Of a stretch of 64,000 bases of DNA, positions 26,536 through 35,714 are shown in pieces. This DNA is from Streptomyces sp. PR69 (GTDB lineage: Bacteria; Actinomycetota; Actinomycetes; Streptomycetales; Streptomycetaceae). Each line of letters starts with the position of its first letter. Positions within the stretch are counted from its first letter, which is position 1. Location: NCBI RefSeq assembly GCF_026420845.1, contig NZ_JAOWCB010000025.1, positions 1 through 64,000 on the forward strand, in the 5' to 3' direction. A program made the translations under genes and the position numbers. The notes beneath the pieces are model-generated. The model made no database searches. It saw nothing but the letters and a program-made list of their open reading frames with translations, and was not told the origin of the DNA.

Positions 26536-28665
26536 ATGAAAGCGCTGCTCAAGCGTCTGGCCAGGGCACCGGGCGGCAGTCGCGCCAAGTGGCTGGTGCT
26601 CGCCGGCTGGCTGATCGTCGTCGCCGCCCTCGGCCCCCTCGCCGGGAAGCTCGGCGAGGTCGAGGAGACCGGGCCCAACGCCTTCCTGCCGCGCGGGGCG
26701 GAGTCCGCGCAGGTCAACACCGAGCTGGAGCGGTTCCGCGACGACGCCCTGATGCCGGCCGTCATCGTCTACAGCTCCGGCGAGGAGACCGGCACGATCG
26801 ACTCGGCCGCCCGCGCCAAGGCGGAGGCCGACCGGACCGCGTTCGAGCCGTACGCGGCCCAGGGCGAGCAGATCGCTCCCCCCGTCCCCTCCGAGGACGG
26901 CAGGGCCCTGCTGACCGTGGTGCCGCTGAACTCCGCCGAGGACGGCCTGACCGGCACGGTCGAGGAGATCCGGCAGATCGCGGGCGCCAACGCGCCGCCC
27001 GGGCTGGACGTCGAAGTCGGCGGACCGGCCGGGTCGCTGGTCGACCAGGTCGCCGTCTTCGACACCCTCGACGCCACCCTGATGATCGCCACCGGTCTGG
27101 TGGTCGCCTTCCTGCTGCTGGTCACCTACCGCAGCCCGGTGCTGTGGCTGCTGCCACTGCTGTCCGTCGGCTTCGCGGCGGTCCTCACCCAGGTGAGCAC
27201 CTATCTGCTGGCGAAGTACGCGGGCCTGCCCGTCGATCCGCAGAGCGCGGGCATCCTGATGGTCCTCGTCTTCGGCGTCGGCACCGACTACGCCCTGCTG
27301 CTGATCGCCCGCTACCGCGAGGAACTGCACCGCCAGGAGGACCGGCACGCCGCCATGAAGCTGGCGCTGCGCCGCTCGGGACCGGCGATCCTCGCCTCCG
27401 CGGGAACCATCGCCGTCGGCCTGGCCTGCCTCTCCCTCGCCGATGTCAACTCCTCCCGCTCCATGGGCCTGGTCGGCGCGGTCGGCGTGGTCTGCGGATT
27501 CCTCGCCATGGTGACCGTGCTGCCCGCCCTGCTGGTGATCGCGGGCCGCTGGGTCTTCTGGCCGTTCGTCCCCGCGTACGGCACGCCGGTGCGCAAGGCG
27601 CGGACCGTCTGGTCCCGCATCGGCCATGCCGTCGCCCGCCGTCCCCGCTGGTCCTGGATGATGTCCGTCGCCGTCACCGGGGTGCTTGCCTTCAGCGCCG
27701 TCGGCATCGACATGGGGCTGCGGCAGTCCGAGATGTTCCAGACCAAGCCCGAGTCGGTCGTCGCCCAGGAGCGGATCTCGGCCCACTACCCGTCCGGAGC
27801 CTCCGATCCGGCGACCGTGGTGACCGACGCGACCCGGGCCGCCGAGGTGAAGGCCGCGGCGAGCGAGGTCCCCGGCGTCGCCCGCGTCGAGGACGGCGAC
27901 CGCACCCCCGACGGCGCCCGCGCCACCCTCTCCGTGGTGCTCAAGGCCGCCCCGGACAGCCAGGCCGCCAAGGACACGGTGGACGCGCTGCGGACGGCCG
28001 TGGGCGCGGTCGAGGGGGCCGACGCCCTCGTCGGCGGCACATCCGCGCAGACGCTGGACACCCAGCGGGCCGCCGACCGCGATCTGCGGGTCGTGATCCC
28101 GGCCGTGCTCGCCGTCGTCCTGCTGGTGCTGATCTGGCTGCTGCGGGCGATCGTCGCCCCCGTGCTGCTGCTCGCCACCGTCGTCCTGTCGTACTTCGCC
28201 GCACTCGGCGCCTCGAACCTGCTATTCGAGAACGTCCTCGGCTACGCCGGAGTCGACTGGTCGATCCCGCTGATGGGCTTTGTCTTCCTGGTCGCCCTCG
28301 GCATCGACTACAACATCTTCCTGATGCACCGCGTCAAGGAGGAGTCGGCCCGGCTGGGCCTCGGCCGCGGGGTGCTGGCGGGCCTGACGACCACCGGCGG
28401 GGTCATCACCAGCGCGGGCGTCGTGCTCGCCGCGACGTTCGCGGTCTTCGCCGGGCTGCCGCTGGTGACGATGGCCGAGATGGGCGTGATCGTCGGCCTC
28501 GGGGTGCTGCTGGACACCTTCCTGGTCCGCACGGTCCTGGTGCCGGCGCTGGCGCTCGACCTGGGCCGCTGGTTCTGGTGGCCGGGGAGCCTGTTCCGCC
28601 GCCCCGCGCAGACCTTGGAGCGGGACGCGTCCCAGCGGCGCGAGCGCGCCCCGGAACACGTCTGA
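26536..28665 (+). CDS. MMPL/RND-family membrane transporter
   Basis: A 709-residue transporter with two repeated halves. Each half has one transmembrane helix, an extracytoplasmic domain and a bundle of about five helices. The RND proton-relay motifs are visible in the first bundle (FGVGTDYALLLIARYREEL) and the second (VALGIDYNIFLMHRVKEE). The ATG at 26536 follows AAGGAGAGTACTC. Actinobacterial MMPL proteins export lipids, siderophores or antibiotics; the cargo here is not evident. It lies 199 bp after the ArsR-like/small membrane protein pair and is probably regulated by it. Family length and topology are normal. Confidence 0.93.
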   Translation: MKALLKRLARAPGGSRAKWLVLAGWLIVVAALGPLAGKLGEVEETGPNAFLPRGAESAQVNTELERFRDDALMPAVIVYSSGEETGTIDSAARAKAEADRTAFEPYAAQGEQIAPPVPSEDGRALLTVVPLNSAEDGLTGTVEEIRQIAGANAPPGLDVEVGGPAGSLVDQVAVFDTLDATLMIATGLVVAFLLLVTYRSPVLWLLPLLSVGFAAVLTQVSTYLLAKYAGLPVDPQSAGILMVLVFGVGTDYALLLIARYREELHRQEDRHAAMKLALRRSGPAILASAGTIAVGLACLSLADVNSSRSMGLVGAVGVVCGFLAMVTVLPALLVIAGRWVFWPFVPAYGTPVRKARTVWSRIGHAVARRPRWSWMMSVAVTGVLAFSAVGIDMGLRQSEMFQTKPESVVAQERISAHYPSGASDPATVVTDATRAAEVKAAASEVPGVARVEDGDRTPDGARATLSVVLKAAPDSQAAKDTVDALRTAVGAVEGADALVGGTSAQTLDTQRAADRDLRVVIPAVLAVVLLVLIWLLRAIVAPVLLLATVVLSYFAALGASNLLFENVLGYAGVDWSIPLMGFVFLVALGIDYNIFLMHRVKEESARLGLGRGVLAGLTTTGGVITSAGVVLAATFAVFAGLPLVTMAEMGVIVGLGVLLDTFLVRTVLVPALALDLGRWFWWPGSLFRRPAQTLERDASQRRERAPEHV

Positions 28666-29204
28666 CGCCGCGCGCGTGCTCGCGTGTCTGCCCGCGCGCC
28701 CGGGGGACGGCCGCCTGACGGTGGCGACCGCCGCCCGGGGCGCGGGCAGGTGCTTGTCCCGCCCACCCGCCCGATTGCACCTCCCCGCACGCGCGGAGCG
28801 GGTTGCCGCACCCCGCATCCGCGGGCGGCGGGGATCGGCACGCGGGACCAACCACCCGCCACCCCGGCAAACAACAACGACCGCGCCTCTGGCACGGGCC
28901 GACACCGAAGCGACCGCCACGCGGGCCGCAGGCCGCTGCTCGTCTCTCCCTCCCGCCCGATAGCACCTCCCCGCACACGCGGGGAGGGATACCGCACCCC
29001 GCACCAGCGGAGGGCGGTAATCGGGCGGGAGGGAGGAGGAAGGAGGGAGGGGCAGGAGCCCGCCCGCCGCCGCGGGCGGCGGGCAGCGGGCGGCGGGCAG
29101 CGGGCAGCGGGCAGCGGGCGGCGGGCGGCGCGGCCTCTCCCCCACCCCGGCGGAGCCGAACCCGCGGGAGGCGTGGGACGGCCCGCGCACTACCATCGGC
29201 GGCC
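28666..29204. other. 539-bp non-coding region with imperfect duplication
   Basis: No convincing gene. A ~60-bp block (CCGCCCGATxGCACCTCCCCGC and flanks) is present at about 28766-28822 and again at about 28954-29012. A perfect 14-bp inverted repeat brackets the second copy (CCCTCCCGCCCGAT 28948-28961, complement 29020-29033). A GGGC(A/G)GCGG-type purine-rich microsatellite fills about 29073-29130. On the minus strand the duplicated block stays open in several frames, but codon use is not gene-like. Confidence 0.7.
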
Positions 29205-29615
29205 ATGGGGGCCCCGCGGCCCAGCCGCCTCGCGTACGCCGCACGTCCCACGGCTCTGATGACCGCCGTGGCGACGCTCCTCGGCGCGCTCTTCCTCTGT
29301 CTCGGCCCGCACCACACGTCCGCCGACACTCCCGCCGGCACCCCCGCCCGCGCCTTCGGCCTCTCCGCCGAACACGCGCAGACGCCGCTGAACCCCGCAC
29401 GGAGCGCGTACACCTGTCCGTACGACGAGGACCACTGCGCGCTGACGCCGGTGCTGACCGCCGCCGTGCTCACCGGCCCCCCGGCGGACGCACCGCAGGA
29501 CGCGGACACCGCACCGGCTCATATCGCCCGGACACAGCTCCACGGGCGGCCGCCCCGCGGTGAAGCCCAGCCCCGCGCCCCCGATCTGCATGTCCTTCAA
29601 GTGCTGCGGACCTAG
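29205..29615 (+). CDS. Small secreted or membrane-anchored hypothetical protein
   Basis: A 136-residue protein from the ATG at 29205. A signal or anchor segment (LMTAVATLLGALFLCLG) is followed by an extracytoplasmic tail with TCPYDEDHCALTPVLTAAVL, in which the two cysteines could form a disulfide. The C-terminus is Pro/Ala-rich and ends in PDLHVLQVLRT. No domain is recognised. It is 68 bp upstream of the DUF3105 gene and in the same direction, so it may belong to the same extracytoplasmic (possibly copper-related) unit. A longer in-frame start upstream would run into the repeat region. Confidence 0.6.
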   Translation: MGAPRPSRLAYAARPTALMTAVATLLGALFLCLGPHHTSADTPAGTPARAFGLSAEHAQTPLNPARSAYTCPYDEDHCALTPVLTAAVLTGPPADAPQDADTAPAHIARTQLHGRPPRGEAQPRAPDLHVLQVLRT

Positions 29616-29683
29616 CCGGACCTGGACGACCCGTACCAGTTCCGTCAGACCAGCACACCCACTCACGAAGGACCTTTCCCACC

Positions 29684-30325
29684 ATGAATTCCCGCAGCAG
29701 CGACCGCCGGGCCCGGATAGAGCAGATGCGCCGCGCCGAGCAGGCACGTGAACGGCGCAGCCGCATCCTCACCTTCGCCGTCAGCGGCGTCGTCGTCGCC
29801 GGACTCGTCGGCTTCGGCGTCTTCGCCCTCGGCCAGGAGACGGAGAAGAAGGAGCGGCGCGAGGCGCAGGCCAAGGCGCCGATCGCGGACGAGAAGTCCT
29901 GGGACGCGCAGACGCTGGGCCGCAACCATGTCGAGACCCCCGTCAGCTACCCGATGAAGCCGCCGGTCGGCGGCGACCACCACCCCGTGTGGATGAACTG
30001 CGACGGGGACGTCTACGAGCAGCCGGTCCCCGCGGAGAACGCCGTGCACTCGCTGGAGCACGGCGCGGTCTGGGTGACCTACAGCGGCAAGGCGTCCGAC
30101 GCCGATGTGGCCGCGCTGGCCGCGAAGGTGAAGAAGACCCCGTACTCGCTGATCAGCCCGGTTCCGGAGCAGACCGGGGCGATCATGCTGAGCGCCTGGG
30201 GCAAGCAGCTGACGGTCGACGCGGCGGATGACCCGCGGGTGGACCGGTTCCTCACGAAGTACGTCCAGGGCCCGCAGACCCCGGAGCGCGGTGCGGTCTG
30301 CACCGGCGGGATGGACGGCAAGTGA
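29684..30325 (+). CDS. DUF3105 family membrane protein
   Basis: A 213-residue protein with a charged cytoplasmic N-terminus, one transmembrane helix (ILTFAVSGVVVAGLVGFGVF, ~28-47) and an extracytoplasmic DUF3105 domain. The family motifs are clear: PPVGGDHHPVWMNCDGDVY and HSLEHGAVWVTY, rich in His, Cys and Met and therefore plausible metal ligands. The ATG at 29684 follows AAGGACCTTTCCACC. The stop overlaps the start of the DUF305 gene by 4 bp, and the two families often occur together. The function is unknown; a role in extracytoplasmic metal handling is inferred. Confidence 0.88.
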   Translation: MNSRSSDRRARIEQMRRAEQARERRSRILTFAVSGVVVAGLVGFGVFALGQETEKKERREAQAKAPIADEKSWDAQTLGRNHVETPVSYPMKPPVGGDHHPVWMNCDGDVYEQPVPAENAVHSLEHGAVWVTYSGKASDADVAALAAKVKKTPYSLISPVPEQTGAIMLSAWGKQLTVDAADDPRVDRFLTKYVQGPQTPERGAVCTGGMDGK

Positions 30326-31059
30326 GCGGCGCCGGAAACAGCGTGGCCGGAGACAGTCCGGCCGGAAACAGTCCGATCGGAAACAGCCTGACGCGTACTC
30401 AGTGGGCGGCGATCGCCGCGGTGGTGTCAGCGCTGCTGTTCGCCGGGGCGGCGACCATCTTCTCCGCCGTGGAAGGGGGCGGCGACGACGCGTCCCGTAC
30501 ACCGTCAACAGACTCGGCGGACGCGGGATTCGCCCGTGATATGTCGGTCCATCACCAGCAGGCGGTGGAGATGTCCTTCATCGTCCGGGACCGCACGGAC
30601 GACGAGGATGTGCGCAGGCTCGCGTACGACATCGCCAACACGCAGGCCAATCAGCGCGGCATGATGCTGGGCTGGCTGGATCTGTGGGGGCTGCCCGCGC
30701 TGGAGGCCGGCAGCGAGCCGATGGCCTGGATGACGGGCGGCGGCGGACACGGCGGCCACGAGGCCGGGGGCGGCGGCCACCAGGCCGCGGCCAGCGGCGC
30801 GCTGATGCCGGGCATGGCCACGAGGAAGCAGCTCGAAGAGTTGCGCGCCGCCTCGGGGCGGGACGCCGAGATCCGCTTCCTTCAGCTCATGACCGCCCAC
30901 CACGAGGGCGGGGTCGCGATGGCCGAGGGCTGCGTCGAGCAGTGCGCCGTGGAGCCCCAGCGGAAGCTGGCCCAGGGCATGGTCGACGCGCAGCGTTCGG
31001 AGATCGAGCTGATGGCGGACATGCTGCGCAAGCGCACCGCGGGGCGTAGCGGGGCATAG
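30322..31059 (+). CDS. DUF305 family protein
   Basis: A 245-residue protein starting at the GTG at 30322 (GTGA overlap with the DUF3105 gene). A signal/anchor segment (WAAIAAVVSALLFAGAATIF, ~28-47) is followed by two halves of the DUF305 ferritin-like helical fold: DMSVHHQQAVEMSFIV and LMTAHHEGGVAMAEGCVEQC. The linker is Gly/His-rich (GGGGHGGHEAGGGGHQ). The HHQQAVEM and HHEGG motifs resemble metal sites. DUF305 proteins include CopM, a periplasmic copper-binding protein of cyanobacteria (recalled). With the nearby multicopper oxidase this suggests copper binding, but there is no direct proof. Confidence 0.88.
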   Translation: MSGAGNSVAGDSPAGNSPIGNSLTRTQWAAIAAVVSALLFAGAATIFSAVEGGGDDASRTPSTDSADAGFARDMSVHHQQAVEMSFIVRDRTDDEDVRRLAYDIANTQANQRGMMLGWLDLWGLPALEAGSEPMAWMTGGGGHGGHEAGGGGHQAAASGALMPGMATRKQLEELRAASGRDAEIRFLQLMTAHHEGGVAMAEGCVEQCAVEPQRKLAQGMVDAQRSEIELMADMLRKRTAGRSGA

Positions 31060-31190
31060 CGGAGCGTAGGTGTCGCGTACGGCGGCCGGGGTACCCCGTG
31101 TTGTGCGGGGTGCCCCGTACACCCCGTTCAGTCGTCTGCGGTCGCGTCCTGCGAACGGCGCAATGACGATGGTGACAGGAGGTGCACATC

Positions 31191-31610
31191 ATGACGACCG
31201 CACGAGACATCATGCACTCCGGGGCTCAGTGGATCCCCGCACACGAGACGCTCGACCGGGCCGCTCAGCTCATGCGCGAGCACGGCGTGGGGGCGCTCCC
31301 CATCGCCGACGCGAACGAAAGGCTGTGCGGCATTCTCACCGACCGCGACATCGTGGTCGGCTGTGTGGCCATGGGCCGTGACCCCTCAAGGGTCACCGCC
31401 GAGGAGATGGCCAAGGGCACGCCGCGCTGGATCGAGGCGGACTCCGATGTGGAGGCCGTGCTCAATGAGATGGAGAACCACCAGATCCGCCGGCTGCCGG
31501 TGATCGAGAACAAGCGGCTGGTGGGGATGATCAGCGAGGCCGATCTCGCCAAGCATCTGAGCGACGAGCAGCTCGCCCACTGGATGGAGCGGGTGTACGC
31601 CTTCAAGTGA
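31191..31610 (+). CDS. CBS-domain protein
   Basis: A 139-residue protein made of two CBS domains: TTARDIMHSGAQWIPAHETL at the start, GALPIADANERLCGILTDRD, then a second copy ending RRLPVIENKRLVGMISEADL. The ATG at 31191 has a near-perfect AGGAGGT ribosome site 7 bp upstream, which decides it over an in-frame GTG at 31182. Stand-alone CBS pairs bind adenine nucleotides. In actinobacteria such proteins are often hypoxia- or dormancy-related (as hrp1 of Mycobacterium, recalled). It is separated by 131 bp from the DUF305 gene and converges with the hydrolase gene. Confidence 0.9.
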   Translation: MTTARDIMHSGAQWIPAHETLDRAAQLMREHGVGALPIADANERLCGILTDRDIVVGCVAMGRDPSRVTAEEMAKGTPRWIEADSDVEAVLNEMENHQIRRLPVIENKRLVGMISEADLAKHLSDEQLAHWMERVYAFK

Positions 31611-31625
31611 GCGGACGCGGCCCGC

Positions 31626-32498
31626 TCAAGGGCCGCCCGTTTCGAGGCCGCCGGTTTCGACGACGCCCGTTTCGAGGATCGCCCGCGCCACCGTCCGCGG
31701 GCAGTCCAGCGTCATCAGATGGCCCGACTGCTCGACCGGCTCAAAACGGGCCGCGCCGAGCAGCCGGGCCAGCGCGCGCTGCCGCCCGGTCCAGCGGGCG
31801 TCCGCGCCCGCCGCGAGGACCGTGACCGGCAGGCCGCGCGGCAGCGGCCGGCGTCCGCGCAGCGCGAGGAGTTCGGCGGCGACGGCGCGGTAGTGCGCGT
31901 TTTCCAGCAGGATGCCGCGGGTCACCCGGGAGGTGGCGTAGCAGCGCCGGACCAGGGGGTACGGGGCGGGGTCGCCGCCCCCCGCACGGGACAGGCGCAC
32001 CGCGGCCCGCCGGGCGGCCGGGCCGAGGGCGGCGGGCGCCCCGACGGCGCTGAGGGCGGCCCCGAGCCCGCGGGCCAGGGCTGTGCGCACGGCGGGGGCG
32101 GCGGGCGGGCGTGCGGTTTCCTCGACCGAGGAGTCGATGAGCACGAGCCCGGCTGTGCGGTCCGGGTGCAGCCGGGCGAACGCCTCCGCGTGGAACCCGG
32201 CGATCGAGTGCCCGGCGACCACCGCGGGCTCCCGGAGGCCGGCCGCGTCGAGGAGGGCGGCGATCCGGTGGGCCTCCCCCGCGGCGGACGGCGGCACGGC
32301 GGCGGGGCCGCTGAGCCCGTGGCCGGGGCGGTCGAAGCGGACGACGGTGCGGTGCGGGGCCAGGAGGGGGACGACGGGGTCCCAGTCGAACCAGCTCATG
32401 CCGAGACCGGCGCTCAGCACGCAGACCGGCCCGCGGCCTTCGACGACCACATGGTGCGGCACGCCTCCCACCCGCACGAAGGCGTCGACGGCGGTCAT
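31626..32498 (-). CDS. Alpha/beta-hydrolase family protein
   Basis: A 290-residue alpha/beta-hydrolase. The nucleophile elbow is VVAGHSIAGFHAE (GxSxG type), the oxyanion/N-terminal strand is CVLSAGLGMSWFDWD, the Asp-containing region is FDRPGHGLSG, and the catalytic His is in EQSGHLMTLDCP. Lipases, esterases and haloalkane dehalogenases share this pattern, so the substrate is open. There is no signal peptide. The ATG at 32498 overlaps the stop of the DUF998 gene (ATGA), so both form an operon. The C-terminus includes a short repeated Gly/Glu/Thr tail (ETGVVETGGLETGG). Confidence 0.88.
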   Translation of the reverse strand: MTAVDAFVRVGGVPHHVVVEGRGPVCVLSAGLGMSWFDWDPVVPLLAPHRTVVRFDRPGHGLSGPAAVPPSAAGEAHRIAALLDAAGLREPAVVAGHSIAGFHAEAFARLHPDRTAGLVLIDSSVEETARPPAAPAVRTALARGLGAALSAVGAPAALGPAARRAAVRLSRAGGGDPAPYPLVRRCYATSRVTRGILLENAHYRAVAAELLALRGRRPLPRGLPVTVLAAGADARWTGRQRALARLLGAARFEPVEQSGHLMTLDCPRTVARAILETGVVETGGLETGGP

Positions 32499-33235
32499 GT
32501 GCGCGTGTCCTCCTTCCGTTCGGCTGCGACGGTCCGTTCGCGTACGACGGTCAGGGCGAGCACCGCGAGCCAGGCCGCCACGAGGAGCACCTGGAGCCGC
32601 TGGCCCGCGCCCAGGGCCCAGGTCCCGCGCCCCGCTTCGAAGGCGGCGACCGCGGCCAGCGTCCAGACGGTGGCGGCCAGTTCGAGGGCGACGAGCGCGG
32701 GGCCGACGCGGGCCAGCGGCGACGGCCGGCCGCCGCGGCGTGCGGCGACGGTGAGCGCGACGACGCCGAGGAGCGCCCCGGTCATCGCGAGCGCGGAGCT
32801 GACGGCGTGCGCGGTGTGCGTAGCGGGGACGAGGCCCGCGGTCTCCCGGGCCGCGCACACCGGGTCGGCGGTGGGCGCGCAGCTCAGCGGCAGCCGGGAG
32901 TCCACGGCCGTCGCGGCCCCGAAGAGGGCGAGCCCCGCCCAGCCGACGACCGCCCACACGGTGCGCCGGGAGGGTCCGCCGCCCCACAGGGCCGTCACCG
33001 CCCCGGCGAGGACGAGCAGCCCGGCGGCCAGGTCGGTGGCCCGGAAGAGCCCGCCGAGCGGCTGGTCGGCGGCGGCGAGCTCGCTGACGTACGTCTGTAC
33101 GGGGTTGAGCCCCGTCGCCACGACGACCTCCAGCACCCATGCGGTGTAGGCGACGGCCCCCAGCGCGATCAGCAGGGCGGCGGGCCGTGCGGCGCGCGGG
33201 GGCCGAGCACGCTGGGACGGGGCACGTGAGGACAT
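32495..33235 (-). CDS. DUF998 family integral membrane protein
   Basis: A 246-residue membrane protein with about six hydrophobic segments (for example LLIALGAVAYTAWVLEVVVA and LLVLAGAVTALWG). The DUF998 signature YVSELAAADQPLGGLFRATD follows the first segment. Two cysteines lie in a lumenal loop (LSCAPTADPVCAA). The ATG at 33235 is favoured; an in-frame start 10 codons upstream is also possible. It is translationally coupled with the following alpha/beta-hydrolase. The function of DUF998 proteins is not established. Confidence 0.85.
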   Translation of the reverse strand: MSSRAPSQRARPPRAARPAALLIALGAVAYTAWVLEVVVATGLNPVQTYVSELAAADQPLGGLFRATDLAAGLLVLAGAVTALWGGGPSRRTVWAVVGWAGLALFGAATAVDSRLPLSCAPTADPVCAARETAGLVPATHTAHAVSSALAMTGALLGVVALTVAARRGGRPSPLARVGPALVALELAATVWTLAAVAAFEAGRGTWALGAGQRLQVLLVAAWLAVLALTVVRERTVAAERKEDTRT

Positions 33236-33334
33236 AGTGGACTGATCGTATGGGACTTCCCGCATGCCCTCCGATACCCGGTGGGGGTAGGGAGGCAGGC
33301 TTCGGGCGTGGTGATCGTCCGGGATTCGAGCGGC

Positions 33335-34039
33335 ATGCGTGTCAGGCGGCTGCTGCTGTTCGCCGCGCTGCTCTTCGGGATCACGACGATGCACACGGCC
33401 GGCCATCCGGCCATGGGCGCGGCGCAGGGGGACAGCGCGGCGCAGGGGGCGGGCACCGTCCATGCGACCGCCCATGCGACTGGGCGGGCGACCGGGCAGG
33501 CGGCCCGTGCCGCCGACGCGGCACATGGAGCCGGCGCGCGGCCCGCTTCGGCGGAGGCGTACCCGGCGACAAAGGTCGTGCAACACGCGCTCGACGGCGC
33601 GGCGTTCAGCCGACCTGCCATCGCGGCGGCGCACCAGGCGGCAACCGTCGGACGGCCTGCGCTCGAAGGACCGGCGGCCGGGCAGCCCGCCGCGGCGCCC
33701 GCGCACCCGGCGGCGGCAGCCGCGCAGCAGGCGCCGGCGGCCGCGCAGCAGGCGCTCGAAGGACCGGCGGCCGCGCGGACCGCGGTCGGCGAGGCGGGCG
33801 AGGGGCATGCGGCGCACGGCAAGTCCCGCGGCACCGGGATGGACCCGTCCGCGGTCTGTCTGGCGGTTCTGGCGGGGCTGGCGGCCTGGGGCGTCGCGCT
33901 GATCGCCATACGGCCGGCGGCGCGCGACGAAGGCGACGGCCTGCTGACGGCGGCCCGCGCCCGGCTGCCGGACGCACTGCGCCCCAACCCGCCGCCCCCG
34001 CGGACTCTCCTCACGCAGTTGTCGGTGCTCCGGATCTAG
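33335..34039 (+). CDS. His/Ala-rich small membrane protein (DUF6153-like)
   Basis: A 234-residue protein from the ATG at 33335 (in-frame GTGs at 33308 and 33311 are alternatives with a GGAGG upstream). It has an N-terminal signal/anchor (LLLFAALLFGITTMHTAG), a long low-complexity extracytoplasmic segment of Ala, Gly, Pro and His, and a second membrane helix (VCLAVLAGLAAWGVALIAI) preceded by HGKSRGTGMDPSA. The architecture resembles DUF6153 proteins of Streptomyces, but with an expanded repeat middle (ALEGPAAxx twice, AAAAQQAPAAAQQA). It lies 57 bp upstream of the multicopper oxidase, so a metal-chaperone role is possible; this is inference. Confidence 0.65.
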   Translation: MRVRRLLLFAALLFGITTMHTAGHPAMGAAQGDSAAQGAGTVHATAHATGRATGQAARAADAAHGAGARPASAEAYPATKVVQHALDGAAFSRPAIAAAHQAATVGRPALEGPAAGQPAAAPAHPAAAAAQQAPAAAQQALEGPAAARTAVGEAGEGHAAHGKSRGTGMDPSAVCLAVLAGLAAWGVALIAIRPAARDEGDGLLTAARARLPDALRPNPPPPRTLLTQLSVLRI

Positions 34040-34096
34040 GAGCGCTTCGCGCTTCAGCCCCATCCCTCACCGACAACACACGAGGTACATCTCACC

Positions 34097-35714
34097 ATGC
34101 ACCACCACATCACGCGCCGCTCCCTGCTCACGGCGACGCTCGCCGCGGCGGGCACGGGAGTTCTGGCCGCCTGCTCCCCCGGCCGCTCCGCCTCCTCCCC
34201 CGCCGCCGGCCCCACGTATGTCTCCCCCGACGGCAAGGAGGTCACAGCCGCCGAGGCAGCCCGCGGCACGGGTCCCGTACGGACGGTGAAGCTCACCGCC
34301 GCCGAGTCCTCGCTCGACCTGGGCGGCGGACGCACCGTCAGCTCGTGGGCGTACGGGGAGCGGCTGCCTGGCCAGGAGGTCCGGGTCACCGCCGGCGACA
34401 CCCTGGACCTGACCCTCGCCAACCGGCTGCCGCAGCCGACCTCGCTGCACTGGCACGGGCTGGCTCTGCGCAACGACATGGACGGCGTGCCCGGGGTCAC
34501 GCAGGACGCCATCCGGCCGGGCGAGGACTTCGCCTACCGTTTCACCCTCCCGCACCCGGGCACGTACTGGTTCCATCCGCACTCCGGTGTGCAGCAGGAC
34601 CGCGGACTGTACGCACCGCTGGTCGTCGAGGACCCGAAGGAGCCGCTGGCGTACGACCGGGAGTGGGTCGTGGTCCTGGACGACTGGGTCGACGGGGTGG
34701 ACGGCTCGACGCCGGACGCGGTGCTGGCGGAGCTCTCGCAGGGGATGGCCGACCACGCGGGCATGGACCACCCATGGGCCACGGAACCACGGAGCAAGGG
34801 GCCATGGACGACAGCGCCTCGGGGCCGGCCCGCTCCGGTCCCTCCCGCATGATGATGGGCGCACACAGCGAGCTGCTCGGCGGGGACGCGGGCGATGTCG
34901 CCTACCCGCACTATCTCGTCAACGGCCGTACGGCCGAGGACCCTTCGGTCTTCACGGCGAAGCCGGGCGACCGCATCCGGCTGCGGATCGTGAACGCGGG
35001 CGGGGACACGGCGTTCCGTGTGGCGCTCGGCGGCCATGAGCTGACGGTGACGCACACCGACGGCTTCCCGGTGGAGCACACCCGCACGGACGCGCTGCTG
35101 CTCGGCATGGGCGAGCGCTATGACGTGCTGGTCACTGCGGGCGACGGCGTTTTCCCGCTGACAGCGGAGGCCGAGGGCAAGTCGGCGGCCGCGCGGGCCC
35201 TGCTGCGTACAGGCGGCGGGGCCGCCCCGGCCGCCTCCGTACGCCCCGGCGAACTCCGCGGCCGGGTGCTGACCGCGGACCGGCTGCGCGCGGCCGAGTC
35301 CGCCGCGCTCCCCGCGCGGACCCCGGACCGGACGATCCGCATCCGCCTGACCGGCGGCATGGCCACGTACGACTGGGCCTTCGACGGCACGCCGTACGCA
35401 CCGGACCGCCGCCAGCCGGTGCGCGCGGGCGAACGCGTCCGGCTGGAGTTCACCAACGCGACCGCGATGTGGCATCCGCTGCATCTGCACGGCCACACCT
35501 TCGCCCTGACCGGCACCAGTGCCGGCACCGGCGCCGTCCCCCGGACCGCCTCTGCCACTCTCGCGGCGCCCGCAAGGACACGGCGATCATCCTCCCGAAC
35601 GCCACGCTGACGGCGGACTTCGACGCGGACAACCCGGGCCTGTGGATGCTCCACTGCCACAACGTCTACCACGCGGAGGCGGGCATGATGACGGTCCTCG
35701 GCTACCGCCGCTGA
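34097..35714 (+). pseudogene. Multicopper oxidase, reading frame broken twice
   Basis: A laccase/CueO-like multicopper oxidase spread over three frames. Frame A (34097 to about 34770) encodes a Tat-like signal (TRRSLLTATLAAAGTGVLAAC), then HWHGLALRNDMDGVPG and YWFHPHSGVQQD. Frame B (about 34770-35555) continues with MMMGAHSELLGG and WHPLHLHGHTFAL. Frame C (about 35555-35714) ends with KDTAIILPNATL and WMLHCHNVYHAEAGMM. Together all four copper-ligand blocks (HWH, HPH, HPLHLHGH, HCHN) are present, about 540 residues. Each break behaves like one lost base, at CCC (about 34771) and near CCCCC (about 35543). Either the gene is inactivated or the sequence has indel errors; I favour errors because all active-site motifs are intact. 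Confidence 0.85.

Noticed and set aside
28684..29259. Open frames across the gene-free 28.7-29.2 kb gap on both strands
   Set aside because: Arg/Pro/Gly-rich translations in several frames at once, no domain, and they overlap a duplicated block and microsatellite.
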